From Boudabousia tangfeifanii (GTDB taxonomy: Bacteria > Actinomycetota > Actinomycetes > Actinomycetales > Actinomycetaceae), in assembly GCF_001856685.1 (NCBI RefSeq), contig NZ_CP017812.1, forward strand, positions 2,108,001-2,172,000: a DNA stretch of 64,000 nucleotides, in the 5' to 3' direction. Position 1 is the stretch's first letter. The number at the start of each line of letters is the position of its first letter. The notes under the pieces were generated by a model. It made no database searches, was not told where the DNA came from, and saw only the letters and a list, made by a program, of their open reading frames with translations. A program made the position numbers and the translations under genes. Below are positions 25,801-33,416 of the stretch, in pieces.

Positions 25801-27487
25801 TCGTGCCGGTGAGCCTTTGCTGGCCGAGGGCGCCCTCGGCGAAAAAAGCAAAAACGAACAGTCAGCCGGCAACTCGTCGGCGGCCGCGAACGCGGGAAAT
25901 GCGGCCAGTAGCGGCAATGAGGAGTCGGCTCTGGAAATGAGCTTGGCTCGCCTCGCTAACTGGGCGGGCACCAAGGTTACTAGCCAAGGCGAAAATGCTA
26001 CCAGTGCGGCCACCGCAGCTGAGCCAAAGAAGGCAGCGCCAGCCGAAAAGTCTGTTGAGCCAGAGGGGGCGGCAAAGGGCACTGGGGTTAAACCCGAACC
26101 ACGTTTTGCGCAGGCCTTCCGCCGGGTCGTCTCCCACCTGGTGGGCGCTCACATTTCGAAGGATGATTGGGCGCTAGTCGAGCGCAAACTCCCCGATTAT
26201 GTTCGCCCGCGATTTAGCGTGGTTGCCTCCGATGGACGCATCTTGGGAACTGGGCCAGAGTTGACCGTCCTGCAAAAACAGTTCGCGAAAGATAGTTCGC
26301 AGGCTGTCTCCTCTGTGGTCAAGGATGCTTTGGCGCAAGCGATGGCCGAGGCCAAAGCTCGCCAAGCAGGCTCGGGCCAGCAAAGCGCGAAGGGTGCCCA
26401 AGCGGGGAAGGGGGCCAAAGGCACTTCGGGTCGGGCCGCTAAGGGCGAGGCGCCCTCGGCCAGCCAGAACGGAAAACCGGCAGCTAAAGGTAGTAAGCGA
26501 ACCGATCCGGCCACGCAGCTAGCGGGTTTGCCGGCCGATTGGCAGACCCAAACTAACCTGTCGACTTGGCCGCAGCTTGCCTCTTCCAGCACCCAGATTC
26601 CGCCGATTATTGAATCGGTGGGCCCAGCCGGAGTCAAGGTGCGCGGCTATGTGGGTTTGGCCCCGAATCAGCCACTTGCCCAAAATGGAACCGTGCGCTT
26701 TGCGGTGGCGGCAGATCCGGCAACGCGGGACCGCGACCAGGTCTTGGCGGTTAGTGTCCTGGCGGCTTCGGCTCTGGCTTTGTCGTCGACGCGTATTTCT
26801 ACCCGCTGGTCGAGTGCCGAAACGGTGGCGCTTTCGACTGCGAAGTACGCCAATGGCACCGAGCTCACCAACGCTTTGCAGTTTGCCGCAGCTCGTTCCT
26901 TAGTGGCCGAGTGGGCGCAGGTGGTAACAGGAGTTCCTGGGGCAGGTTCACAGGTGCGTTCTCAGGAGGCCTTCGAGGCGTTAGTTGCCGCCATTAAGCC
27001 GCATTTCGAGGATCGAGTCTTTGAAATCGCCCAGGCGGCAGCACAGGCTTTGAGCCAGTCCCATGAACTTTCACGGGATTTGCGGGAAATTCGCTCGCTG
27101 CATTTGGCGCAGGTAGCCGCCGAGATTAAGGAGCATCAGCAAGAGCTGGTGGGTCCTGGTTTTATCTTGCGTCATTCGTATAGTCAGTTGCCGCATCTAG
27201 CTCGCTATTTGGCTGCTGACCGAGGGCGACTTGCCGCTGCTCGCACCGATCTGAAACGCGATGAACGGCTCGCTTGGGAGCTTGCTACCGCCAGCGATTT
27301 GGTTGCTCACGCCCGGGAAGAAGCTAACGCGTTACCCGCTGGTTTAGAACGGGCCGAGGCGCTCTCTCGGGTTAAGCATGCCCAAGAACTGCTGGAAGAA
27401 TTCCGAGTGCAACTATTCGCTCAAACCCTGGGGACTGCGCAAAAAACCAGTCTCAAGCGCATCCGGGCAGCCCTATCGGGCAACTAA
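22817..27487 (+). CDS. hrpA: ATP-dependent RNA helicase HrpA (DEAH/RHA, DUF3418)
   Basis: A giant DEAH-box helicase of 1556 residues, longer than the roughly 1300 of E. coli HrpA, which resolves stalled ribosomes and structured RNA. Motif I GETGSGKT is at 69-76, DEAH at 166-169, SAT in IITSATIDAERF, motif VI QRSGRCGR near 415-422. HA2 and OB-like regions follow, then the DUF3418 C-terminal domain. The extra length comes from low-complexity inserts: one around 240-270 (HPASTTPAGSKSGGGDHGQK) within the helicase core, and Ala/Gly/Lys-rich stretches near 1010-1095 and 1175-1235. It carries five copies of the iterated 10-mer in both orientations. Confidence 0.96.
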   Translation: MRRAEGGTGRGGRRPRGEKLLRRTFTPEQVAARAASVPKLTYPSQLPVSAAREEIKQAIDQHQVVIVSGETGSGKTTQLPKICLELGRGTKAMIGHTQPRRLAARAVATRIADELGTNLGELVGYQVRFTDQVSDRTLVKLMTDGILLAEIQGDPLLQRYDTIIVDEAHERSLNIDFLLGYLSRLLPMRPDLKVIITSATIDAERFAEHFASPQGEPAPIITVSGRTYPVEIRYRPLVPDQLTAEGDHPASTTPAGSKSGGGDHGQKKSGGVKVEAEADLIGAIVDACDELMDEGEGDILVFLPGERDIRDTDQALADHLGDRYVDPKAPARKNVPARAVEVLPLYARLSAAEQQLVFAPHTRRRIVLSTNVAETSLTVPSIRYVVDPGLARISRYSTRTKVQRLPIEAISQASANQRSGRCGRVADGIAIRLYSQEDFEARPEFTEPEILRTSLASVILQMSSLGLGKIEDFPFVQPPDGRSIRSGVNSLLEIGALVDDGRGGQKLTKIGRTLARLPIDPRLGRMLLEGAKTGCATEVGVIVAALSIQDVRERPIDHQGSADELHARFIDPKSDFITYLNLWRYVRTLSRDLSGSAFRRTVKSEFLHYLRIREWQDIYAQLRQLAKPLGIHLGSLELPTPRQISHEAQEGGIQNATARACVALTASATTVDADAIHQALLVGLLSNLGSWAEKQKDYEGARGVHFTIWPGSGLAKGRFDWVMAAELVETSRLFARTVGVVKPEWIEAAGSHLLRRVYAEPFWSRRGGAAMVHEKVMLYGLTVVADRQVPLGKLGQQSFGTITARGLAREMFIHHALAEGDWSCHHKFWRHNQEVLTEIEQIASRVRNPALVPDALTLAQFYEDRIPPQVTSAAHFNRWWKDAQREDPHQLDLSIDDLLPPDFNSKDFPDYWVTGDLQLPVTYQHRPGRAADGMTIKVPLAVLPTLRPEEFEWLVPGMRADLVTETIRALPKPIRRQLVPAPQFAEKMLPLLAKVRAGEPLLAEGALGEKSKNEQSAGNSSAAANAGNAASSGNEESALEMSLARLANWAGTKVTSQGENATSAATAAEPKKAAPAEKSVEPEGAAKGTGVKPEPRFAQAFRRVVSHLVGAHISKDDWALVERKLPDYVRPRFSVVASDGRILGTGPELTVLQKQFAKDSSQAVSSVVKDALAQAMAEAKARQAGSGQQSAKGAQAGKGAKGTSGRAAKGEAPSASQNGKPAAKGSKRTDPATQLAGLPADWQTQTNLSTWPQLASSSTQIPPIIESVGPAGVKVRGYVGLAPNQPLAQNGTVRFAVAADPATRDRDQVLAVSVLAASALALSSTRISTRWSSAETVALSTAKYANGTELTNALQFAAARSLVAEWAQVVTGVPGAGSQVRSQEAFEALVAAIKPHFEDRVFEIAQAAAQALSQSHELSRDLREIRSLHLAQVAAEIKEHQQELVGPGFILRHSYSQLPHLARYLAADRGRLAAARTDLKRDERLAWELATASDLVAHAREEANALPAGLERAEALSRVKHAQELLEEFRVQLFAQTLGTAQKTSLKRIRAALSGN
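25823..25840. repeat. 18-bp palindrome formed by two opposed 10-mers
   Basis: GCCGAGGGCGCCCTCGGC is a perfect palindrome made from two copies of GCCGAGGGCG overlapping by two bases head to head, inside hrpA. Confidence 0.8.
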
Positions 27488-27568
27488 CCGAGGCCGTGTC
27501 ACCGGAAACCCAAACGCTTCCCCGCCCAGGAACCAAGCGCCTCCCCTATCGGGTAACTTACCGAGGCC
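27472..27568. repeat. Duplicated 3' end of hrpA
   Basis: CCCTATCGGGCAACTAACCGAGGCC (27471-27495) recurs as CCCTATCGGGTAACTTACCGAGGCC (27544-27568). Both copies are preceded by AAGCGC, with a small deletion in the second. The first contains the final codons and stop of hrpA, so the gap to the next gene is a decayed duplicate of the gene end. Confidence 0.6.
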
Positions 27569-27574
27569 CAGCGT

Positions 27575-28279
27575 TTAGTCTTGGTATTTGGCTGGCAGGT
27601 TAAGGAAATTACTGGCAGCAAAGACGTGGTAAATCACCAGTGGGAGGAAAGCGAAAGCTATCCCATAAATCGGGACAAAGTGGGCGCTACAAGCAATAGT
27701 TTCACTGCCACAAATCGCCCGATCTAGCGGCAAAGCTGCTAGGACAAGCAAACCAAACACTAGCGCCGGAACCCACAAGGCCACCATTTCGCGTTGCTTC
27801 ATCCGCCACAGGAATAGCACGAAAACCACGAGCGACAACAGGTATCCCAAAACCGCAAAATAGATCCATGTTTCGAACTGCTTCAGGGTTTGGGGCACAA
27901 AGGAGAGCAATGACCACTCAGCCAGTAGCAGCACGATCATGCTCAGGTTAACTTTGAACGCAAAAATCTGGTTGGGAGTCGGATAGGGCTTGGGACGTAG
28001 CAAGGCGGGTAACCAGGCTGGGACTCGCCCTCGGCCAGCTAACAAGGGAACGCCCGGGATCGGCCAGCAGAACAGTAAAAGGTGAGCCAAAGCGGCATAA
28101 ACCCAAGTAACGCCAAGGAAAATGCTCAAGAGCGTGGCCGACAGTAGTGGCAGCACCACGATTCTTAGCACGCTGAAGCTTTTCGGCCACCACGTCGGTA
28201 GATCCGTTCGCCAGCTATAGGTCACCATGACCAGATAACTGGCCAAAATCAACGCATACGCCAACCAATACGCGAACAT
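27575..28279 (-). CDS. Unknown seven-helix membrane protein, 234 aa
   Basis: I do not recognise this protein. It has about seven hydrophobic helices (near 3-23, 35-58, 60-77, 108-128, 140-162, 168-190, 205-225), short basic loops (GRGRVPAWLPALLRPKPYPTPNQIF) and two cysteines in CGSETIACSAHF, which would face outwards and could form a disulfide. A decent ribosome binding site (AAGGACG) precedes the ATG at 28279. It ends 10 bases before... the next gene upstream on the same strand (DUF4921) stops 11 bases from its start, so they are likely co-transcribed. Confidence 0.75.
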   Translation of the reverse strand: MFAYWLAYALILASYLVMVTYSWRTDLPTWWPKSFSVLRIVVLPLLSATLLSIFLGVTWVYAALAHLLLFCWPIPGVPLLAGRGRVPAWLPALLRPKPYPTPNQIFAFKVNLSMIVLLLAEWSLLSFVPQTLKQFETWIYFAVLGYLLSLVVFVLFLWRMKQREMVALWVPALVFGLLVLAALPLDRAICGSETIACSAHFVPIYGIAFAFLPLVIYHVFAASNFLNLPAKYQD

Positions 28280-28289
28280 TTTCGTCCTT

Positions 28290-29672
28290 TTAGCCCAACA
28301 TTTCTGGGGTTACTTTACATTCCTTGCCGATCCGCATTGGGGCAATAAGTGGCAGATTGGGGTCGCGCTGTTCTTCTGGCTTTTCGCTGTTTTCTCGCAA
28401 TTCCAGAAGTTTTTCGGTGACACGGTCACGGATTACCCATGGGTCGAGAGTGTTCAGGTAGATGCGGGTCCCGCCCTCGAAGCCAGCCAAGGTCGAAATC
28501 CGCCATTTGAGGAGGATGCGCCAACGCATATTGACCTTGCCTGACTGGGATGGTGGGCAGTGGTACCACTCTTCGTTACAAGGCACCTCCACCCCAGTGG
28601 CGGCGTGCATTGCTTGGAGCAGGTCAGAAACACCTCGCACTTGTTCTGGGGTGCATTCCCAAGGGGTGGCAGCTTGGCCTAGTGGCCATACTGCGACCGA
28701 GGGGAAACGATGTCCGAAACCGGCCAGAGCTACCGCATGGTCGTTTTGAGCCAAGACCAAGCCGCGGGAGGCTGTGTAAGCCAAGATTTGGCTGTAAATC
28801 TGTGGGTTCTTGCGCAAGCGGGATAGTTCGGCCTCGATTTGCACGGGGCGTTCGTCAATGGCCACTAGTTGCTTGTGCAGATGGTCAAAAGAAGCACCAG
28901 CTGGGCGCAACCAGTTTTGGAAGGCTGCGACATAACGGACATCCTTGTGGAGCCCATAGAGCTGTTTCATCGACTCAATGGTGAAGCGAATGAACTGTTC
29001 GTGTTCGTTAGGAGTAAGAGTGCCAGCGCCAGCGAGCTGGCTGTCATCCGTGGCACCGTCCACGAAGTGTCGGCGGCCGATAATCAGGTCGTGTCCCCCG
29101 CAGAAGAACCCATAGGCGGCGCGTAGCAGTTCTGGTTCGCTGATTTGTTCGAGGTCGGCCTCGCTCGAACCGGAAGCTTTGAGCTTATTGCGGACGATTG
29201 ACAGAATATGGTCGTAGCCTCCCGGAGTGGCAAGGTATTCGGCCATGGCGCGACGTTGCTCTTCTGAAGGTTCCAGACCATGGCCAAGATGCCAGTAGTT
29301 GTAGGAGACGATTTCAAATAGGTTAGGGACGCGGCGGAAATCTGCCACCGTCTTGCCTAGGTCTTGGGGAAGCTGTCCGGGAAGGGTTCGCCAAGAGACA
29401 TCTCCGTGCACGTTGACGTCACGCACTACTCGGGCTTTTTCTGGCGGGGTTTCAAGCATGCGCCCACTACAGAAGGCACAGGCAGTTTTTTCTGCGCCGT
29501 CCTCGATAGGCTGTGGGATGCGATCTGGCACGGTTAGGGGCCGGTGACCTCGACCAGGGATGGTCCAAACCTGGGTGCCGGTTAGCGGATTGACTTGTTT
29601 GACGGTTCCATCGGGCATCCGCACAATCACATCATTGTCGATAGTGGGGCCGCTTTGGGCGTTCTTCTTCAC
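28290..29672 (-). CDS. DUF4921 protein, GalT/HIT-like
   Basis: A 460-residue protein of the actinobacterial DUF4921 family, distantly related to galactose-1-phosphate uridylyltransferase. The N-terminal half has DPLTG-like VNPLTGTQVWTIPGRGHRPL and a CAFCSGRMLETPPEK zinc-type CxxC. The central NLFEIVSYNYWHLGHGLEPS and AGASFDHLHKQLVAID contain the HxH-type transferase histidines. Nucleotidyl transfer or hydrolysis is probable, substrate unknown. I start it at the GTG at 29672, which has CAAGGAA eight bases upstream; the frame extends to another GTG at 29735 without a ribosome binding site. Confidence 0.85.
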   Translation of the reverse strand: MKKNAQSGPTIDNDVIVRMPDGTVKQVNPLTGTQVWTIPGRGHRPLTVPDRIPQPIEDGAEKTACAFCSGRMLETPPEKARVVRDVNVHGDVSWRTLPGQLPQDLGKTVADFRRVPNLFEIVSYNYWHLGHGLEPSEEQRRAMAEYLATPGGYDHILSIVRNKLKASGSSEADLEQISEPELLRAAYGFFCGGHDLIIGRRHFVDGATDDSQLAGAGTLTPNEHEQFIRFTIESMKQLYGLHKDVRYVAAFQNWLRPAGASFDHLHKQLVAIDERPVQIEAELSRLRKNPQIYSQILAYTASRGLVLAQNDHAVALAGFGHRFPSVAVWPLGQAATPWECTPEQVRGVSDLLQAMHAATGVEVPCNEEWYHCPPSQSGKVNMRWRILLKWRISTLAGFEGGTRIYLNTLDPWVIRDRVTEKLLELRENSEKPEEQRDPNLPLIAPMRIGKECKVTPEMLG

Positions 29673-29740
29673 GGTATTTTCCTTGTGGGGGTGGGCGTCA
29701 AGCTCGGTTGCTTGACTGCACTTCACAACACTCACAGATT

Positions 29741-29788
29741 ACCGCCCGTCCATTGCTTTGGCAGGATACCAAGCCGTGAACGGGCGGT
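29741..29788 (-). terminator. Hairpin downstream of the Asp23/AmaP operon
   Basis: ACCGCCCGT (29741-29749) pairs with ACGGGCGGT (29780-29788), with a second inner pairing (TTTGG/CCAA). No T-run follows on the minus strand, so it is a candidate U-less terminator for the five-gene operon ending at 29807. Confidence 0.45.
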
Positions 29789-29806
29789 TTAATCTGGTGG
29801 TGAACT

Positions 29807-30424
29807 CTATTTCACGCGAGGAGCGTTCGATACCGTCTGGGTAATCGCACTTCCTGGTGAAACGTGGACGAGTACCGGCATAGTGTGCCCGAGCATGCCA
29901 TCTAGTTTGGTAACTAGCGCATCGATCGGTGCTTTCACTTCGGTCGGGTCCACACCGGGAGCCAGCTTCACACGGAGGTAGAGGCTGTTATTGCCCTTAA
30001 CCTTCCAGGTGCTGACGTTCACCCCGGTAATCGTATTGATTTCTTCTAGCTGGTCACGCACGAACTGGCTGGTGAACTTGGTGGTCAAGTTAATGTCACC
30101 AGGGTTCTCCTTGTCGCCCTTCACTCGCAATGCTTCGTAGGTGCGTCCGCCGGACTGGGCAAAGATAGTGACCAGGGCGAGGACGAATACCAAGAGGCCG
30201 ACAGCCAACACGATCCAGGTAATCCAAGAGGTGTTGTAATCAGGGATCTTGGTGTCTGCTAAAACCTTGCGTAGTTCGTTGAAGACCTCAGGGGCGTACT
30301 GGTTCCACCAGTCAGCCACGATTGGGACTACTTGAACGGCGAATAGTACTACCCCGAGCGCTACCAATAGTAGGCCGGAAAGACCAGCGACTAGACGGTT
30401 CCAAAAACGGGGGTAATGCCTCAT
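29807..30424 (-). CDS. AmaP-like membrane anchor of the Asp23 cluster
   Basis: A 205-residue protein with two N-terminal membrane helices (about 12-32 and 65-87, VLAVGLLVFVLALVTIF) and a cytoplasmic C-terminal domain (ISL-type beta strands: INTITGVNVSTWKVKG; NSLYLRVKLAPGVDPTEVK). This is the layout of AmaP, which anchors Asp23 to the membrane in Gram-positive bacteria. It overlaps the upstream gene by 4 bases and is last in the operon. Confidence 0.8.
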   Translation of the reverse strand: MRHYPRFWNRLVAGLSGLLLVALGVVLFAVQVVPIVADWWNQYAPEVFNELRKVLADTKIPDYNTSWITWIVLAVGLLVFVLALVTIFAQSGGRTYEALRVKGDKENPGDINLTTKFTSQFVRDQLEEINTITGVNVSTWKVKGNNSLYLRVKLAPGVDPTEVKAPIDALVTKLDGMLGHTMPVLVHVSPGSAITQTVSNAPRVK

Positions 30425-31008
30425 TCTGGTGCACCTCCAGTCTGTACCTCTACTACTGGGCGTAGATCGGTGGTTAGTTTCTGGCTGCTTAGGAAGCTAA
30501 CCAGTTCATTTTGTAGCGCAGTTTTGTCAACGATTCGTCCAGCATGTGGGGAAACGGTGACAGTTACAGTCTTACGATCTACGCTGGTGATTACTTGCCC
30601 CTGTCCGAGGCCAGCAAACTGACGCAGATGCGAAGAGACTGCGGCAGCGAGGACGCGGTCGTCAATGATCCAAGTGACTCGATCGGAGTCGACTTGGTGA
30701 CGGTTAAGCGAACCAGCTGCAAGTGCTTTGATCAGCAGAATTAAACCCAAAATGAACAAGCCGAGGCCGACTAGTGCCAGCCATGGCAAAGCCACCCGTG
30801 ACGGCAGGTCACGGACGAACTCCAACATTTGCAAGGGTGAAGCCAACAAGGGACCGTAACCCAGCATGCTCATGACTAGTTCTACGAGTAGGTAGCCAGA
30901 GATCACTGCCACGACAAAACCGACGATTCCGGCGGTCCATGCACGAGACGAGTGGGTTGCGCGGCGCGCCAAGTACTTGATGTAAAGCTTGGAATTGCTT
31001 TGGCTCAT
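30421..31008 (-). CDS. DUF6286-like membrane protein of the Asp23 cluster
   Basis: A 195-residue protein with two membrane helices (about 25-48 and 75-98, WLALVGLGLFILGLILLIKAL) and a soluble C-terminal domain (WIIDDRVLAAAVSSHLRQFAG; KTVTVTVSPHAGRIVD) built like the AmaP domain. It resembles the DUF6286 proteins found with actinobacterial Asp23 genes. It overlaps its neighbours by 4 bases on both sides, so translation is tightly coupled. Confidence 0.75.
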   Translation of the reverse strand: MSQSNSKLYIKYLARRATHSSRAWTAGIVGFVVAVISGYLLVELVMSMLGYGPLLASPLQMLEFVRDLPSRVALPWLALVGLGLFILGLILLIKALAAGSLNRHQVDSDRVTWIIDDRVLAAAVSSHLRQFAGLGQGQVITSVDRKTVTVTVSPHAGRIVDKTALQNELVSFLSSQKLTTDLRPVVEVQTGGAPE

Positions 31009-31448
31009 TCGACGCGCCTCCTTTCAGGTTCAGACTGCGCACTGGTGTTGCTTGAATCCGAGGAGAAAAGTCCCCAGGCGTTACGGAAAGAAGAACCGCT
31101 ATTGTTGGCGGGTGCGTCTTCCGGATTTGGGTAGTAGATCGACATGATGTTGAGTTCTACGACCCCTACCTTGGCCCCCAACAGTTCGGTCAAGTGATCA
31201 CGCAGGTTCGAACGAGCAGTCTGCAAAGCAGCAATTACGTTCGTGCCGGGATCTTCTAACCAAGTGTTAGGGACAGCGGTTTTCAAGCTGACAGTCAACG
31301 GGGTTTCGTCACGGTTACAAGACACGTTGATCGCGGCCATTGGCACCCCAAGGTGCTGGGCGGCAGCACCTTTGATGGTGGCATGTACCGCGCGGGTGGA
31401 GACATTCGTGTGGCCCGGCAAACGCCGGGCTTCACGGGATTCAGTCAT
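31005..31448 (-). CDS. Second Asp23-like domain protein
   Basis: A 147-residue soluble protein. Its core (VSTRAVHATIKGAAAQHLGVPMAAINV; LTVSLKTAVPN; VIAALQTARSNLRDHLTELLGAKVGVVELNI) follows the Asp23/Gls24 pattern but lacks the Gly-rich start of the main Asp23 protein in this operon. The C-terminus is a Ser/Asn-rich tail. It probably forms a mixed assembly with the first Asp23 protein under the membrane. Confidence 0.75.
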   Translation of the reverse strand: MTESREARRLPGHTNVSTRAVHATIKGAAAQHLGVPMAAINVSCNRDETPLTVSLKTAVPNTWLEDPGTNVIAALQTARSNLRDHLTELLGAKVGVVELNIMSIYYPNPEDAPANNSGSSFRNAWGLFSSDSSNTSAQSEPERRRVE

Positions 31449-31452
31449 TGTC

Positions 31453-31650
31453 TCAGTCCGACGTGGTCTTTGTGTTTCCCGTCAACGCGTTGAACGCTGC
31501 ACGGAAGTCGAGACTACCCTCCAGCTGCCGCCCAGCTAGGTAGCCGACCGCGGCGAGCAGAGCGACCAGGAGTACCCCCCAGCCGAAGCAAAGGATTAGC
31601 ACCCCGGTAACAGCCCCGATTAGAGCCCAAAGATACGACGGTTTCATCAT
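31453..31650 (-). CDS. DUF2273 small membrane protein
   Basis: A 65-residue protein made mostly of two hydrophobic helices (LWALIGAVTGVLILCFGWG, VLLVALLAAVGYLAGRQLEG) and a short polar end. Size and sequence fit DUF2273, a regular partner of Asp23. Its ATG overlaps the stop of the first Asp23 gene (ATGA). Confidence 0.85.
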   Translation of the reverse strand: MMKPSYLWALIGAVTGVLILCFGWGVLLVALLAAVGYLAGRQLEGSLDFRAAFNALTGNTKTTSD

Positions 31651-32186
31651 TTAACTCGAGGCTCCTCTGGCTTTTCTTCCTTCTTAGGTTCTGCTGGCTT
31701 TTCTTCTTCGACTGGTTCTTCGCCTGGGACGTGAACGTCGGTGACGTCGATGTTAACTTCGACGACCTCTAGACCAACAATGTTTTCAACTGCACCGAGG
31801 ACGGTCTTGCGGACGTCTTCAGCAACTTCGTGAATTGGGTGTGGGTATTCGACGATCAAGCTGAGGTCGATAGCGGCCTGCTTGGAGCCAACCTCAACGG
31901 AAACACCCTGGGTGATGTTCTTGGAAGCGCCGAATGCTTCACGAGCAGCGCCGAGGGCGCGGGAGAAGCCGCCACCAACAGCGTAAACGCCCTTAACTTC
32001 AGCCAATGCTAGGCCAGCGACCTTAGCAACAACGGCATCAGCAATGGTGGTGGTGCCGCGTTCAGCGACATCCTTCTTGACGTCAGCCTTTGCAGGCAGG
32101 TTTTCGTTTGCCATGTTTGTCTCCTTTGGATTTGTTTCAATATTCTTGGCAACAGTCTTGGGTGATGGGGTCTTAGCGTTAGCCAT
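31647..32186 (-). CDS. Asp23/Gls24 envelope stress protein with two possible starts
   Basis: Asp23 proteins polymerise beneath the membrane and respond to cell-envelope stress. The Asp23 domain occupies about 45-145 (GTTTIADAVVAKVAGLALAEVKGVYAVGGG; VSVEVGSKQAAIDLSLIVEYPHPIHEVAEDVRKTV), followed by a Glu/Pro/Lys-rich tail (EEPVEEEKPAEPKKEEKPEE). Two in-frame ATGs both have strong ribosome binding sites: 32184-32186 (AGGAGG) and 32112-32114 (AAGGAG, six bases away). The products would be 179 and 155 residues, and both begin MAN. First gene of the operon 32186 to 29807. Confidence 0.92.
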   Translation of the reverse strand: MANAKTPSPKTVAKNIETNPKETNMANENLPAKADVKKDVAERGTTTIADAVVAKVAGLALAEVKGVYAVGGGFSRALGAAREAFGASKNITQGVSVEVGSKQAAIDLSLIVEYPHPIHEVAEDVRKTVLGAVENIVGLEVVEVNIDVTDVHVPGEEPVEEEKPAEPKKEEKPEEPRVK

Positions 32187-32231
32187 TTGAACCTCCTAAA
32201 TAGTGATTTACAGTTCTATTCTCAGCAGTTG

Positions 32232-33134
32232 CTATCTACCGAGGAAGTCTACTTTGTCTGGATGATCGCCATAGCGACCTGCTTCGCCTTTATCCAGTTG
32301 GTCGATTGCGGCCATGGCTTCTGCCGGCATTTCAATCGTCAAGCAGTGCGCATTTTCAGCCAAGCGTGCGACCTTTGAAGTCTTGGGGAAAATCACGTCA
32401 CCGCGAGCGAGCGCCCAGCCCAAAACTAGGTCAGTTGGGGCAATCTCAAATCGTTGCGATAGCTCTTCAACTACTGGGTCCTTTAAGACCGTGGCACGAG
32501 CAAGTGGAGCCCATGCTTCAACCACGATTTCCTTGGATTGGCAGAACTGACGCAACTCGTTGTTAGCGAAGTATGGGTGTGCCTGAATCTGATTAGCATG
32601 TGGCACGAAACCGGTGGCATCAATAATTCGTTCCAAGTGGTGAATTTCGAAGTTGGAAACGCCGATGGCTTTTGATTTTTCGGTTTCATAGATCCGATCA
32701 ATCATGGTTTGCCAAGTTAGGTCATAGCGACCGTCGTAAAGCTTAGGAACTGGCCAGTGGATCAAGAATAGATCAACATAATCGAGGCCAAGGTCTTTTA
32801 GGGACTGGTCAAAAGAGCGCACGACCTCGGCAGGTTCATGAAAGTCGTTATTAAGCTTGGTAGTAATGAACAGATCTTCACGTTTTACTAAACCAGCTTT
32901 AATCGCCTCATTCAAGGCCTTACCCACAGCTGCTTCATTATGGTAGAGCTGAGCGGTATCAAAGTGACGATAACCCATTTCTACGGCGGCCGAAACAATC
33001 GGAACGGCATCTTCTGGGCTCAATTGGTAGGTCCCAACCCCAAGCTGTGGGATTATGTTTCCATTGTGCAAAGTTAAAGACGGGATGTCATCTAAAGATG
33101 CTTCCCGTTGGACGTTGGTCAGGTCACAAGCCAT
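32232..33134 (-). CDS. Aldo/keto reductase
   Basis: A 300-residue NADPH-dependent aldo/keto reductase, similar to 2,5-diketo-D-gluconate reductases. The barrel begins LTLHNGNIIPQLGVGTYQL; the catalytic tetrad is visible as D (HFDTAQLYHNEAAVG, D and Y), K (FITTKLNND) and H (FLIHWPVP). The NADPH site near the end includes IFPKTSKVARLAENA. Monocistronic: 282 bases separate it from the divergent Old Yellow Enzyme gene, and the Asp23 gene ends its side. TAGAGT lies six bases before the ATG, so the message may be leaderless. Confidence 0.95.
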   Translation of the reverse strand: MACDLTNVQREASLDDIPSLTLHNGNIIPQLGVGTYQLSPEDAVPIVSAAVEMGYRHFDTAQLYHNEAAVGKALNEAIKAGLVKREDLFITTKLNNDFHEPAEVVRSFDQSLKDLGLDYVDLFLIHWPVPKLYDGRYDLTWQTMIDRIYETEKSKAIGVSNFEIHHLERIIDATGFVPHANQIQAHPYFANNELRQFCQSKEIVVEAWAPLARATVLKDPVVEELSQRFEIAPTDLVLGWALARGDVIFPKTSKVARLAENAHCLTIEMPAEAMAAIDQLDKGEAGRYGDHPDKVDFLGR

Positions 33135-33210
33135 ATCAAAACTCTAACGGTTTTTACTTAATACCGCTATCTCAAAGCATGACGTTAGGCCTACTTTCGC
33201 CCTGCGCCAA

Positions 33211-33235
33211 TTTATTGCCTGATTTCGGCAATAAA
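33211..33235. promoter_or_regulatory. Palindrome between two divergent oxidoreductase genes
   Basis: TTTATTGCC (33211-33219) and GGCAATAAA (33227-33235) are exact inverted repeats around TGATTTC. The position, 77-101 bases upstream of the aldo/keto reductase and 182 upstream of the other gene, suits an operator. The rest of the 282-base gap is AT-rich with no other clear element apart from the -10 site at 33405. Confidence 0.45.
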
Positions 33236-33404
33236 GGGAATAAAACCGTCAACCATTTTTGTTAATTGGCCATCCGAGGAAAGCCCCTGTCGCTAACGCG
33301 GTCTATCCTTCCGTCAATTTACTTGCCCAGATCGGCACATTTTAAGCTGATATTTAGCGTGGGTCCTCTTGCTCGGATTGACCTAGTTTTCGTTCACGAC
33401 TTGG

Positions 33405-33410
33405 CATAAT
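33405..33410 (+). promoter_or_regulatory. -10 hexamer giving a leaderless message
   Basis: CATAAT ends six bases before the ATG at 33417, so transcription would start at the A of the start codon. No ribosome binding site precedes the ATG, which agrees. Confidence 0.45.
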
Positions 33411-33416
33411 AGAAAT

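Noticed and set aside
29673..29735. Upstream GTG start of the DUF4921 gene
   Set aside because: No ribosome binding site there, while CAAGGAA precedes the GTG at 29672; cannot be excluded.
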